A stretch of DNA of 64,000 bases, taken from assembly GCF_000956475.1 (NCBI RefSeq), contig NZ_JYJB01000010.1:310001-374000 (forward strand), given 5' to 3'. A model generated the notes under the pieces. That model saw only the letters and a program-made list of their open reading frames with translations, ran no database searches and was not told the DNA's origin. Shown here piece by piece: positions 7,870 to 17,049 of the stretch. The DNA is from Microbacterium hydrocarbonoxydans. Its GTDB lineage: Bacteria; Actinomycetota; Actinomycetes; Actinomycetales; Microbacteriaceae. The translations under genes were made by a program, and so were the position numbers. Each line of letters begins with the position of its first letter. The first letter of the stretch is position 1.

Positions 7870-9090
7870 TCAGCGGGTCGTGCGACGCAGCGGAGGGCGT
7901 CGGCGGATCTGATCGGCGGCGCCGATCGAGCCCAGCACGAGCGCTGTCTGCAGGATCAGCGCCTCGCGCGGGCCGGTCGCGTCCCATCCGATGACCTCGC
8001 TGACGCGCTTCAGGCGGTAGCGGACGGTGTTGGGATGCACGAACAGCTCGCGAGCTGTGGCCTCGAGCGACCGGCCATTGTCGAGATAGCTCCACAGCGT
8101 GGTCACGAGATCGGTGGAGTGCGCCTGCAGCGGCCGATAGATCCGCTCGATCAGCGTCTGCTTGGCGAGCGGGTCGCCGGCGAGGGCGCGCTCTGGGAGC
8201 AGGTCGTCTGCCTCGACAGGGCGAGGAGCGTTGCGCCAGGCGCGCGCGACCGCAAATCCCGCGAGCGCGGCTCGGGCGCTCTGACTCGCGTCGACGAGTG
8301 CCGCAACGGCGGGGCCGAGCACGACGTACCCCGGACCGAACGACGGCTCGAGCCGCTGCGCGATCTCCTGGAAGCCTAGTTCCTCGTCTTCGCCTTCTTG
8401 ACCTGCGACCCGGGCACGACCCAGCACGAGGACGAGGCGGGAGCCCTGTACGCCGATGAGCACATCGACGCCGAGCTTCCTCGCCGTCCTGCGGACGAGG
8501 TCGACGTCGAACTGCGGGGGAGTCGTGCCGACGAGAACCGCCACCTCGCCGTGCCCGTGCCACCCGAGGGCGGCGATACGGCTCGGCAGCTCCTCGTCGG
8601 CTTCGCCGGTGAGGATCGAGTCGACGACCAGGGCCTCCAGGCGCGCGTCCCACAGTCCTCGCGCCTCGGCGGCCCGCGCGTACACGTCGGCCGCGGCGAA
8701 GGCCACGTCGCGCGAGTAGAGCAGGATCGCCTCGCGCAGGAGGTCGCCCTTGCCGGCGACGCGTTCCTCGGTGACCTCGACGGTGACGCGGATCAGCTGC
8801 AGGGTCTGCTGCAGGCTGACGCTGCGCAGCAGTTCACGCGGTGCCGCGGCGAAGATGTCGGCGGCGATCCACGGTGTCGAGTTCGGATCGTCGTACCACT
8901 GGATGAACGAGGTGATGCCGGCCTGCGCCACCAGCCCGACCGCGGAGCGGCGGGCTGGTGGCATGTCGGCGTACCAGGGGAGGGTGTCCTCCAGCCGCTT
9001 GATCGTCACCGAGGCGATGTCGCCGGAGATACGGCGCAGCCAGGTGAGAGTCGCGGCTTTGTCCATGCCCGCGGGAGACGAGTCTGTCAC
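7870..9090 (-). CDS. fasR: PucR-family regulator, probable fatty-acid synthesis activator FasR
   Basis: The 406-residue protein has a central GGDEF-like CdaR region and a C-terminal PucR helix-turn-helix at about residues 325-385 (RSLEATARELFVHPNTVRYRLKRV). In Streptomyces coelicolor the PucR-type gene directly upstream of fabD is FasR, which activates the fab operon; position and domain type match here. The start is 7 bp after the aceE stop, so it is likely co-transcribed with pyruvate dehydrogenase. Start codon GTG. No transmembrane segment is seen. Confidence 0.85.
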   Translation of the reverse strand: MTDSSPAGMDKAATLTWLRRISGDIASVTIKRLEDTLPWYADMPPARRSAVGLVAQAGITSFIQWYDDPNSTPWIAADIFAAAPRELLRSVSLQQTLQLIRVTVEVTEERVAGKGDLLREAILLYSRDVAFAAADVYARAAEARGLWDARLEALVVDSILTGEADEELPSRIAALGWHGHGEVAVLVGTTPPQFDVDLVRRTARKLGVDVLIGVQGSRLVLVLGRARVAGQEGEDEELGFQEIAQRLEPSFGPGYVVLGPAVAALVDASQSARAALAGFAVARAWRNAPRPVEADDLLPERALAGDPLAKQTLIERIYRPLQAHSTDLVTTLWSYLDNGRSLEATARELFVHPNTVRYRLKRVSEVIGWDATGPREALILQTALVLGSIGAADQIRRRPPLRRTTR

Positions 9091-9097
9091 CGATTGC

Positions 9098-11824
9098 TCA
9101 GCTTTCGCCGCCCGCGTTTCCGCTGGTGCCGGCGTTCACGTCGTGCAGGCTGTACTTCTGGATCGCCTGCGCCGCGAGCGAGCGGTCGACGGCCCCGTCT
9201 TCTGCGAGCGCCTGCAGCGTGCGCACCACCATCGACGGGCCGTCGATCTTGAAGTAGCGGCGAGCGGCGGCGCGGGTGTCCGAGAATCCGAAGTCGTCGG
9301 CGCCGAGGGTCGCAAAGCGGTTCGGCACCCACGGACGGATCTGGTCCTGCACGGCGTGCATGAAGTCGCTGACGGCGATCACGGGGCCTTCGGCACCCTG
9401 CAGCTTCTGGGTGAGGTATGCCGTGCGCGGCTCCTCTTCCGGGTGCAGGAAGTTGTGCTCGTCGGCGGCGAGGCCGTCGCGGCGCAGCTCGGTCCACGAG
9501 GTGACCGACCACACGTCGGCGATCACGCCCCAGTCCTTCTTCAGCAGCTCCTGAGCCTCCAGCGCCCAGGGCAGGCCGACACCCGATGCGAACAGCTGCG
9601 CGCGGGGGCCTTCGCCCTCGCCGACGGACACACGGTGGATGCCGCGGACGATGCCGTCCACATCGACGTTCTCCGGCTCGGCCGGCTGCACGTAGGGCTC
9701 GTTGTACAGCGTGATGTAGTACATCACGTTCGGGTCGGCGTGGTTGCCGCCGTACATGCGCTCGATTCCGCTGCGCACGATGTGCGCGATCTCGTAGCCG
9801 TAGGCGGGGTCGTACGACACGGTCGCCGGGTTCGTCGAGGCCAGCAGGTGCGAGTGTCCGTCGGCGTGCTGCAGGCCCTCGCCGGTCAGCGTCGTGCGGC
9901 CCGCCGTCGCGCCCATGATGAATCCGCGCGCCATCTGGTCGCCGGCCGCCCACTGGGCGTCACCCGTGCGCTGGAAGCCGAACATCGAGTAGAAGATGTA
10001 GATCGGGATCAGCGGCTCGCCGTGCGTCGCGTAGGAGGTGCCGACACCTGTGAACGCGGCGAGCGCACCGGCCTCGTTGATGCCGACGTGCACGATCTGG
10101 CCCTGCGGGCTCTCCTTGTAGGCGAGGAGGAGCTCACGGTCGACCGAGGTGTAGTGCTGGCCGTTCGGGTTGTAGATTTTCGCGGTCGGGAAGTACGCGT
10201 CCATGCCGAAGGTGCGCGCCTCGTCGGGGATGATCGGCACGATGCGGTGGCCGAAGTCCTTCGAGCGCAGCAGGTCCTTCAGCAGGCGAACGAACGCCAT
10301 GGTGGTGGCGATCTCCTGCGTGCCGGAGCCCTTCTTGGGCAGGGCGTAGGCCGAGTCGTCCGGCAGCGACAGGCCGACGTGCGTCGACCGGCGCTCGGGC
10401 AGGAATCCGCCGAGGCTGCGGCGGCGCTCGAGCATGTACTGGATGGTCTCGTCCTGGGGTCCCGGGTTGTAGTACGGGGGCAGGTACGGGTTCTCCTCGA
10501 GCTGCGCGTCCGTGATCGGGATGTGCATGGTGTCGCGGAACGTCTTGAGGTTGTCCAGCGTCATCTTCTTCATCTGGTGGGTCGCGTTGCGCCCCTCGAA
10601 GTGCGGGCCCAGGCCGTAGCCCTTGACCGTCTTCGCGAGGATGACGGTGGGCTGGCCCTTGTGCTCGGCCGCCGCCTTGAACGCCGCGTACACCTTGCGG
10701 TAGTCGTGGCCGCCGCGCTTGAGGCGCCAGATCTGGTCGTCGGTGTAGTCCGAAACCAGGGCGGCCGCGCGCTCGTCCTTGCCGAAGAAGTGCTCGCGGA
10801 TGTACGCGCCCGACTCGGCCTTGTACGTCTGGTAGTCGCCGTCGGGGGTGGCGTTCATGATGTTGAGCAGAGCGCCGTCGGTGTCGCGGGCGAGCAGATC
10901 GTCCCACTCACGGCCCCACACGACCTTGATGACGTTCCAGCCTGCACCGCGGAAGTACGACTCCAGCTCCTGGATGATCTTGCCGTTTCCGCGCACGGGG
11001 CCGTCGAGGCGCTGCAGGTTGCAGTTGATCACGAAGTTGAGGTTGTCGAGTCCCTCGTTCGCCGCCACCTGCAGCTGACCGCGGCTCTCGATCTCGTCCA
11101 TCTCGCCGTCGCCGAGGAACGCCCACACCTGCGAGGACGAGGTGTCCTTGATGCCGCGGTTCTCGAGGTAGCGGTTGGCCATGGCCTGGTAGATCGCGTT
11201 GATCGGGCCGAGACCCATCGACACGGTCGGGAACTGCCAGTAGTCCTGCATCTGGCGGGGGTGCGGATACGACGGGATCCCGAACGGCGCCTGCGACTGC
11301 TCCTGGCGGAAGCCGTCGAGGTGCTGCTCCGTCAGGCGGCCCTCGAGGAACGACCGGGCGTAGATGCCGGGGGAGGCGTGGCCCTGGATGAAGATCTGGT
11401 CGGCGCCGCCGGGGTTGTCCGCACCGCGGAAGAAGTGGTTGAAGCCCACCTCGTAGAGCGCGGCCGACGAGGCGTACGTCGAGATGTGGCCGCCCACGCC
11501 GATGCCGGGGCGCTGCGCGCGGTGCACGGTGACGGCCGCGTTCCAGCGGATCCAGGCACGGTAGCGTCGCTCGACCTCTTCGTCACCGGGGAACTCCGGC
11601 TCGTTCTCCGGCGCGATCGTGTTGATGTAATCGGTGGTCGGGACCATCGGCACACCCAGGTGCAGCTCCTTGGAGCGCTTGAGCAGGCTCAGCATGATCT
11701 CGCGGCCACGTCCGTGGCCCTTCGCGTCGACGAGCTCGTCGAGCGACTGCTGCCACTCGCCGGTCTCTTCGGGATCGCTGTCGAGGGGGCCCTGGGAGTA
11801 CGGATCCTGGTCGTGCACGGTCAC
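9098..11824 (-). CDS. aceE: Pyruvate dehydrogenase E1 component, homodimeric
   Basis: AceE decarboxylates pyruvate with thiamine diphosphate and passes acetyl groups to the E2 lipoyl domain. The 908-residue product has the large-E1 pattern: [18 protein letters not shown], the ThDP motif near [12 protein letters not shown], and the C-terminal transketolase-like domain with [19 protein letters not shown] chose the GTG at 11824 ([12 protein letters not shown]) because AAGGTT precedes it and the longer frame to 11902 is unlike the family. fasR follows 7 bp later, so acetyl-CoA supply and the fatty-acid regulator share a transcript. The E2 and E3 partners may be sucB and lpdA at 47951-51140. Confidence 0.96.
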   Translation of the reverse strand: MTVHDQDPYSQGPLDSDPEETGEWQQSLDELVDAKGHGRGREIMLSLLKRSKELHLGVPMVPTTDYINTIAPENEPEFPGDEEVERRYRAWIRWNAAVTVHRAQRPGIGVGGHISTYASSAALYEVGFNHFFRGADNPGGADQIFIQGHASPGIYARSFLEGRLTEQHLDGFRQEQSQAPFGIPSYPHPRQMQDYWQFPTVSMGLGPINAIYQAMANRYLENRGIKDTSSSQVWAFLGDGEMDEIESRGQLQVAANEGLDNLNFVINCNLQRLDGPVRGNGKIIQELESYFRGAGWNVIKVVWGREWDDLLARDTDGALLNIMNATPDGDYQTYKAESGAYIREHFFGKDERAAALVSDYTDDQIWRLKRGGHDYRKVYAAFKAAAEHKGQPTVILAKTVKGYGLGPHFEGRNATHQMKKMTLDNLKTFRDTMHIPITDAQLEENPYLPPYYNPGPQDETIQYMLERRRSLGGFLPERRSTHVGLSLPDDSAYALPKKGSGTQEIATTMAFVRLLKDLLRSKDFGHRIVPIIPDEARTFGMDAYFPTAKIYNPNGQHYTSVDRELLLAYKESPQGQIVHVGINEAGALAAFTGVGTSYATHGEPLIPIYIFYSMFGFQRTGDAQWAAGDQMARGFIMGATAGRTTLTGEGLQHADGHSHLLASTNPATVSYDPAYGYEIAHIVRSGIERMYGGNHADPNVMYYITLYNEPYVQPAEPENVDVDGIVRGIHRVSVGEGEGPRAQLFASGVGLPWALEAQELLKKDWGVIADVWSVTSWTELRRDGLAADEHNFLHPEEEPRTAYLTQKLQGAEGPVIAVSDFMHAVQDQIRPWVPNRFATLGADDFGFSDTRAAARRYFKIDGPSMVVRTLQALAEDGAVDRSLAAQAIQKYSLHDVNAGTSGNAGGES

Positions 11825-11972
11825 GGGGTGGAACCTTTCGTCAAGCTGGCGGGTCACGCCAAGAATCGGAGAGCGACGCGGGCAGCCTTGTCGGGAGTGC
11901 ACAACGCGCGCCGATGTTTACCCTATCCCCGATCACGCAGGAGCGGATGCCGACGACGGTCACGGAGTCGGA

Positions 11973-11999
11973 TGTCACAACGGGGAGGCGGGCGGTGTC
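11973..11999 (+). promoter_or_regulatory. ECF41-type promoter
   Basis: TGTCACA (11973-11979), a 16-bp spacer, then TGTC (11996-11999) lies 45 bp before the start of the carboxymuconolactone decarboxylase gene. The published ECF41 promoter is TGTCACA-N16-CGTC; this differs at one base. The encoded ECF41 factor immediately downstream makes autoregulation likely. Confidence 0.7.
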
Positions 12000-12044
12000 T
12001 CCATGTCGAAGGCCCGGTTCACGGGCATCGACACAGGAGGAGCG

Positions 12045-12656
12045 ATGAGCATGAACAGCACCACGACACGCATCCCGGCCGCCGAGGTCACGGGCGTCTA
12101 CGGCGCCATGGTGAAGGTGTTCGCGAAGAAGATGATGGGGCGGGTGCCCGAATCGGTCGGCATCCTCTGGAACAACCCCGCCGTGATGAAGGACGCCATG
12201 GGCATCGGGCGCAAGGCCGAGGGGTGGAAGGCGCTCGATCCGGATCTCGCGTCATATGCGGCGATGGCGGCGGCCGCGACGATCGGCTGCAGCTTCTGCC
12301 TCGACTTCAACTACTTCATGGGGCACAATCGCGGGCTCGACGCGGACAAGATCCGTCAGGTTCCCCGGTGGCGGGACGCCACCGGCTTCTCACCGGTCGA
12401 GCGGAGGGTGATGGAGTACGCCGAAGCGGCGAGTCAGACGCCGCCTGCGGTCACGGACGAGCTCTCGGACGCGCTGCTCGCCGATCTCGGACCCGCCGCA
12501 CTCGTCGAACTCGCCGCGAGAGTCGCGTTCATGAACATGAGCGCCCGCATGAACGTGGCGCTCGGCATCCGCTCGGAGGAGTTCGCCGACGCCTGCGGTC
12601 TGCCGCCGCTGGCCGAGCGATCGGCCCGTCATGACGCCTCGCCGGCGTCCGCGTAG
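12045..12656 (+). CDS. Carboxymuconolactone decarboxylase family (AhpD-like) protein, ECF41 partner
   Basis: This 203-residue helical protein belongs to the CMD/AhpD family. The redox-type motif is C82-S-F-C85 with H94 twelve residues after the first cysteine (GCSFCLDFNYFMGH), the layout of peroxidase-like AhpD proteins. An AGGAGGAGCG ribosome-binding site precedes the ATG. It is followed 10 bp later by an ECF41 sigma gene. ECF41 factors are typically linked to a COE gene (carboxymuconolactone decarboxylase, oxidoreductase or epimerase) that is their main target. The physiological substrate is unknown. Confidence 0.9.
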   Translation: MSMNSTTTRIPAAEVTGVYGAMVKVFAKKMMGRVPESVGILWNNPAVMKDAMGIGRKAEGWKALDPDLASYAAMAAAATIGCSFCLDFNYFMGHNRGLDADKIRQVPRWRDATGFSPVERRVMEYAEAASQTPPAVTDELSDALLADLGPAALVELAARVAFMNMSARMNVALGIRSEEFADACGLPPLAERSARHDASPASA

Positions 12657-12666
12657 GCTCGCGGTC

Positions 12667-13560
12667 ATGGAACGCGCCGAGTCCGCCGCAGACGATCCGT
12701 TCGTCGTCCATCGAAACCTGCTCTTCACGATCGCGTACGAGATCCTCGGCTCGGCTGCGGACGCCGAGGACGTGCTGCAGGAGTCGTGGCTGCGCTGGGC
12801 CCAGGTGGATCGAGAACAGATCGCCGCGCCGAAGCCGTACCTCGTGCAGATCGTCAGCAGACAGGCGCTCAACCACATCCGGTCCGTGTCGCGGCGCCGC
12901 GAGGAGTACGTCGGGGAGTGGCTGCCCGAGCCGCTGCTCACGGCGCCCGATGTCGCGGACGACGTCGAGCTCGCCGACAGCGTGTCGATCGCGATGCTCA
13001 CAGTGCTCGAGACGCTGAGCCCGGCAGAGCGCGCGGTGTTCGTGCTGCGCGAGGTGTTCGACGTTCCGTACGAGGAGATCGCGGATGCCGTCGCCAAGAC
13101 GCCCGCCGCGGTGCGTCAGATCGCGCATCGCGCGAAAGGCCACGTCGCGGCGCGGCGGCCTCGAGTCACGGTGAAGCGCTCGGAGCACGAGCGCGCCGTG
13201 GATCGGCTGGTCGCGGCGCTCAACACCGGCGACATCCAGAGCCTGATGGACGTGCTCGCTCCTGACGCCGTTTCGGTCGCGGACGGCGGCGGCAAGGTCC
13301 GCGGCGCCGCCCGCCGCCCGCTCATCGGTGCCGCCACGATCATCCGCTATCTGTCGGGGAGCCTCGCCAAGGTGACGGGAGCCATCCATGCACGCGGCAC
13401 GACGATCAACGGCCAGCCGGCGATCCGGGTCGATCTGGACGGGCAGCTGGCCGGGATCGTGACCGTGACGGTCGAGGAAGGGCGGATCACGCGTATCTAC
13501 TCGGTCGCGAACCCCGACAAGCTGGGGCGGGCCGATCGCGAGGTCCGGCTGGCGCGGTGA
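12667..13560 (+). CDS. ECF41-family RNA polymerase sigma factor (SigJ-like)
   Basis: The 297-residue protein has sigma region 2 (residues 10-75) and region 4 (about 110-160), then a C-terminal SnoaL-like domain of about 120 residues. The three ECF41 signature motifs are present: WLPEP at 85-89, DGGGK at 206-210 and NPDKL at 282-286. In this group the fused C-terminal domain replaces a separate anti-sigma factor and controls activity. The ATG at 12667 was chosen because sigma region 2 begins a few residues later. It is in an operon with the CMD gene, behind an ECF41-type promoter. Confidence 0.93.
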   Translation: MERAESAADDPFVVHRNLLFTIAYEILGSAADAEDVLQESWLRWAQVDREQIAAPKPYLVQIVSRQALNHIRSVSRRREEYVGEWLPEPLLTAPDVADDVELADSVSIAMLTVLETLSPAERAVFVLREVFDVPYEEIADAVAKTPAAVRQIAHRAKGHVAARRPRVTVKRSEHERAVDRLVAALNTGDIQSLMDVLAPDAVSVADGGGKVRGAARRPLIGAATIIRYLSGSLAKVTGAIHARGTTINGQPAIRVDLDGQLAGIVTVTVEEGRITRIYSVANPDKLGRADREVRLAR

Positions 13561-13600
13561 GCGCGTGCCGCCGCGCACACGCGGTTAGGATGTTCAGGAA

Positions 13601-13673
13601 GGGCCTTTAGCTCAGCTGGTAGAGCGCCACGTTTACACCGTGGATGTCGTCGGTTCGATCCCGGCAGGGCCCA
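13601..13673 (+). tRNA. tRNA-Val (TAC)
   Basis: The 73-nt cloverleaf is complete: 7-bp acceptor stem with one G-U pair, D stem GCTC/GAGC, anticodon stem CCACG/CGTGG enclosing loop TTTACAC (anticodon TAC at 13634-13636), T arm with TTCGATC loop, and discriminator A. CCA is not encoded. Confidence 0.96.
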
Positions 13674-13730
13674 CACTTGTGTCCTGCGCACACCGTGGCG
13701 ATCTCCGGCGACGCTCTCTACACTCGCCCC

Positions 13731-14288
13731 ATGGGAGTGTTGACCTTCAGCATCAACGTCACGCTGGACGGATGCATCGATCATCAAGAGGGCATCGCCG
13801 ATGATGAGACGCACGCGTTCTTCACGCGGCTCATGGACGAGGCCGACGCCATGCTGTGGGGGCGCACGACCTACGAGATGATGGAGAGCTACTGGCCCGC
13901 GGTCGCCCGCGGCGATGTGGAGGCGCCGCAGGCTCTGCGCGAGTGGGCGATCAAGCTGGATGCGAAGCCGAAGCACGTGGTGTCCTCGACTCGCGACGAT
14001 TTCCCGTGGACGAACAGCCACCATCTCACCGGGGATCGGCGCACGGCCGTTCAGGAGCTCAAGAACGCGGCGCCCGGCGGCGTCCTGCTCGGCAGCGCGA
14101 TGCTGGCGGCCGAGCTCGACAGACTGGGTCTGATCGACGAGTACATGTTCCTCGTGCATCCGCGTATCGCCGGGCATGGGCCGACCCTGTACCAGAGCGG
14201 TCTCGCGAGCACCCGACGGCTCGAGCTGATCTCCGCCGAGCCCCTTCGGTGCGGCGCTGTCGCGATGCGCTATCGACGAGCATCCTGA
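13731..14288 (+). CDS. Dihydrofolate reductase family protein (RibD C-terminal type)
   Basis: This 185-residue protein matches the RibD C-terminal/DHFR-like family: it starts TFSINVTLDGCID, has MLWGRTTYEMMESYWP near residue 45, and ends with LIDEYMFLVHPRIAGHGPTLY. The fold binds NADPH; most stand-alone members are uncharacterised reductases, so neither folate nor riboflavin synthesis should be assumed. The ATG at 13731 starts the conserved domain; the frame open from 13644 overlaps the tRNA and is not used. Confidence 0.85.
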   Translation: MGVLTFSINVTLDGCIDHQEGIADDETHAFFTRLMDEADAMLWGRTTYEMMESYWPAVARGDVEAPQALREWAIKLDAKPKHVVSSTRDDFPWTNSHHLTGDRRTAVQELKNAAPGGVLLGSAMLAAELDRLGLIDEYMFLVHPRIAGHGPTLYQSGLASTRRLELISAEPLRCGAVAMRYRRAS

Positions 14289-14352
14289 GCAGGAGCAATA
14301 GGTCCGGCGCCGGCGCTGGCCGTCTTCCGGTTCGCCCTGCGAGACTGGCCGC

Positions 14353-15303
14353 ATGGCAATCATCGAGAACTCGAAGCTCACGGTCGTCGGCGCGGGGAGC
14401 GTGGGCTCGAGCGTCGCCTATGCGGCTCTGATCCGCGGGTCTGCGCGCCACGTCGCTCTGTACGACATCGCCACGGAGAAGGTCGAGGCCGAGGTGCTCG
14501 ACCTCGCACACGGCACGCAGTTCACCGGCTCCAGCGACATCACCGGCGGCAGCGACCTGTCGGTCGTCGAAGGCTCTCACGTGGTCGTCATCACGGCCGG
14601 CGCCAAGCAGCGGCCCGGGCAGACGCGCATGGAGCTCGCAGACGTGAATGCGCAGATCATCCGCACCATGATGCCGCAGCTGCTCGACGCAGCGCCGAAT
14701 GCGGTCTTCGTGATCGTGACGAATCCGTGCGACGTGCTGACAGTGATCGCGCAGCAGGCGACGGGTCTTCCGCCCGAGCGCATCTTCGCCTCGGGGACCG
14801 TGCTCGACACATCACGGCTACGCTGGCAGCTCGCGCAGCGTGCCGGCGTGTCGACCAGCAGCGTGCACGCCCACATCGTCGGAGAGCACGGCGACACCGA
14901 GTTCCCCCTGTGGTCGAACGCCTCGATCGGCACGGTGCCGATCCTCGACTGGTCATCGCCCCCGCATCCGCCCCTGACTCTCGAGGAGCTCGGCTCGATC
15001 GCCGTCGACGTGCGCGACGCCGCATACAAGGTCATCCAGGGCAAGGGCGCCACGAACTACGCGATCGGGCTGTCGAGCGCACGCATCGTGGAGGCGATCC
15101 TGCGCGATGAGCACGCCGTCATGCCGGTGAGCACTGTGCTGCGCGACTTCCACGGCATCGACGGCATCGCTCTGTCCGTCCCCTCGATCGTGAGCGCGAC
15201 CGGTGCCGTCCCCGTGCGCAACACGCCCTTCTCGGAGGACGAGCTCACACTGCTCCGACGCTCGGCGGATGCGCTCGCAGCGGCCGTGGCGGAGTTGCGA
15301 TGA
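14353..15303 (+). CDS. ldh: L-lactate dehydrogenase
   Basis: The enzyme interconverts pyruvate and L-lactate with NAD(H) in the cytoplasm. The 316-residue protein has the Rossmann motif VVGAGSVGSSVAY, the substrate-loop arginine R92 in RPGQTRMEL, R155 in LDTSRLR, and the catalytic histidine H179 in GEHGDTEF. The Q of the specificity loop (KQRPGQTR) supports lactate over malate dehydrogenase. The stop overlaps the ATG of the next gene (ATGA), implying co-translation. Confidence 0.94.
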   Translation: MAIIENSKLTVVGAGSVGSSVAYAALIRGSARHVALYDIATEKVEAEVLDLAHGTQFTGSSDITGGSDLSVVEGSHVVVITAGAKQRPGQTRMELADVNAQIIRTMMPQLLDAAPNAVFVIVTNPCDVLTVIAQQATGLPPERIFASGTVLDTSRLRWQLAQRAGVSTSSVHAHIVGEHGDTEFPLWSNASIGTVPILDWSSPPHPPLTLEELGSIAVDVRDAAYKVIQGKGATNYAIGLSSARIVEAILRDEHAVMPVSTVLRDFHGIDGIALSVPSIVSATGAVPVRNTPFSEDELTLLRRSADALAAAVAELR

Positions 15304-16181
15304 AGGTCGTCGTCAGCGGCGCCTCCGGGCTGATCGGCACCGCGCTGACCGCATCCCTGCGGGCAGACGGCGTCGACGTGATCACCCTCGTGCGCCGGCC
15401 CGCGCGCGACGCGAGCGAACGGCAGTGGATGCCGGGCGAGCAGCCCCTGGACCCCGACGTGCTGGCGGGAGCCGGCGCGGTCGTCGCGCTCGGCGGCGCG
15501 AGCGTTGGCCGCCTGCCGTGGACGCGCGGCTACCGTCGAGAACTCGTCCAGTCGCGGCTGCAGACCACGAAGACGCTGGCGGCGGCCGTGCGGGCGCTCG
15601 GCGCGGATGCACCGGCGCTGCTCTCGGGATCCGCCGTGGGCATATACGGCTCGGCCCCTGGCATGGTGCTCGATGAGACCTCGGCCGCCGGCAGCACATT
15701 CCTTGCCCGCCTCTGCGTGGCTTGGGAGGACGAAGCACGTCGCGCAGGCGACGACGCCAGGGTGGCGCTGCTGCGCACGGCTCCGGTGATCCACCGTCGC
15801 GGCGTGTTGAAGCCGCTCATCCAGCTCACGCGATTCGGCGTCTCGGGGCCTCTCGGCCGCGGCACGCAGATCTGGCCGTGGATCTCGCTCGACGATGAGG
15901 TGCGGGCGATCCGGCACATCATCGATGAGGGGATCGTGGGGCCGGTGAATCTGACCGGCCCCACCCCGGCCACGGCGAACGACACGGGGCGAGCGTTGGC
16001 CGAGCGCATGCGCCGCCCGTTCTGGCTGCCAGCGCCCGCGTGGGCGCTGCGTCTCGCACTCGGCGACGCGGCCGAGTCCCTGCTGCTCACGGATGCCGAC
16101 GTACGGCCAGCCGTCCTGGCGAGCACGGGCTTCCGCTTCGAGCACGAGACCGTTCAGGATGCGGTCGCGGCCGCGGTGTGA
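15300..16181 (+). CDS. TIGR01777 family NAD-dependent epimerase/SDR (SDR39U1-like)
   Basis: This 293-residue extended SDR has GASGLIGTALTASL at the N-terminus, LSGSAVGIYG in the middle and a C-terminal DUF1731 domain (FWLPAPAWALRLALGD). The family includes E. coli YfcH; no reaction is established. It is translationally coupled to ldh by an ATGA overlap. The stop lies 3 bp from the stop of the convergent SDR gene. Confidence 0.88.
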   Translation: MKVVVSGASGLIGTALTASLRADGVDVITLVRRPARDASERQWMPGEQPLDPDVLAGAGAVVALGGASVGRLPWTRGYRRELVQSRLQTTKTLAAAVRALGADAPALLSGSAVGIYGSAPGMVLDETSAAGSTFLARLCVAWEDEARRAGDDARVALLRTAPVIHRRGVLKPLIQLTRFGVSGPLGRGTQIWPWISLDDEVRAIRHIIDEGIVGPVNLTGPTPATANDTGRALAERMRRPFWLPAPAWALRLALGDAAESLLLTDADVRPAVLASTGFRFEHETVQDAVAAAV

Positions 16182-16184
16182 CCC

Positions 16185-16949
16185 TCAGCGCCCGTGCGGG
16201 TCGAGCCGGTTCAGCGTCGCGACGACCTGAGCGTAATCGCCCCGGGCCTCGCCGTAGCGGAGGAACTTCACGTTCTCGACCTGGATCTCGTCAGCATCCG
16301 GCTGTGTCTCGATCAGCGTCATGACCTCCGCGATGAAGTCGTCCAGGGGCATGGCGAACTCGCTCTCCTCCTGACCGGGCATGAGCGCGGTGCGCACCGA
16401 CGGCGGCTCGAGCTCGACGACACGCACCGCGGATCCGGAGAGCTGCAGGCGAACGGACTCGCTCAGCATGTGGATCGCCGCCTTCGTGGCGTTGTATGTC
16501 GGCGTGACGCGCAGCGGTGCGAACGCGAGCCCGGACGAGACGGTCATGATGGTCGCCTCAGGCACGGATCGCAGATGCTCGATGAAGGCGGCGATCAGCC
16601 GGATCGGACCGAGCAGGTTCGTCGTGACCGTGGCCTCCGCCGTCTCGAGGAAGCCTTCGGGCGAGGTCCAGTCTTCGACCCGCATGATGCCGGCCATGGT
16701 GATGAGCACGTTCAGGTCGGGGTGCGCGGCCAGGACCGAGGCGGCGGCGGAGCGGATGCTGTCGGCATCCGACGTGTCGATCGCGACGGTGCGCAGCTCC
16801 GGCGTCTCCTGGGCGATGCGCTCGAGGAGGTCGGTGCGCCGCCCTCCCACGATGACCGTGTTGCCCCGGGCGCTCAGCGATCGTGCCAGGGCGAGGCCGA
16901 TTCCGCTGGTCGCGCCGGGGATGAAGATGGTGTTTCCGGTGATGTTCAT
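16185..16949 (-). CDS. Short-chain dehydrogenase (DltE-like SDR)
   Basis: The 254-residue classical SDR has PGATSGIGLALARSL for NAD(P) binding, NVLITMAGIM, and active-site residues S138/S139, Y152 and K156 (YNATKAA). It resembles DltE/YoxD-type oxidoreductases of unknown substrate. The start at 16949 begins the domain; a longer frame to 17186 runs across the divergent regulator. It is divergent from an MmyB-type regulator, and an inverted repeat between them suggests control by that protein. Confidence 0.9.
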   Translation of the reverse strand: MNITGNTIFIPGATSGIGLALARSLSARGNTVIVGGRRTDLLERIAQETPELRTVAIDTSDADSIRSAAASVLAAHPDLNVLITMAGIMRVEDWTSPEGFLETAEATVTTNLLGPIRLIAAFIEHLRSVPEATIMTVSSGLAFAPLRVTPTYNATKAAIHMLSESVRLQLSGSAVRVVELEPPSVRTALMPGQEESEFAMPLDDFIAEVMTLIETQPDADEIQVENVKFLRYGEARGDYAQVVATLNRLDPHGR

Positions 16950-16989
16950 GCGACCAGCCTGCGAGCGATCGCGATCGCGGGGCAGAGAG

Positions 16990-17024
16990 CAGGTATCCGG
17001 GGAGTGCGGGTCCCTGGATACCTG
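16990..17024. promoter_or_regulatory. Probable operator of the MmyB-type regulator
   Basis: CAGGTATCC (16990-16998) and GGATACCTG (17016-17024) are a perfect 9-bp inverted repeat with 17 bp between arms. A third GGATAC half-site lies at 17038-17043, just before the regulator start. The sites fill the 100-bp divergent gap. Confidence 0.55.
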
Positions 17025-17049
17025 GCCGCAGCGGGGGGATACTTCGAGG

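Noticed and set aside
8750..12634. Long plus-strand open frame of about 1,294 codons opposite fasR and aceE
   Set aside because: It is antisense to two clear genes with conserved active sites, is rich in Arg/His/Val typical of high-GC shadow frames, and shows no domain.
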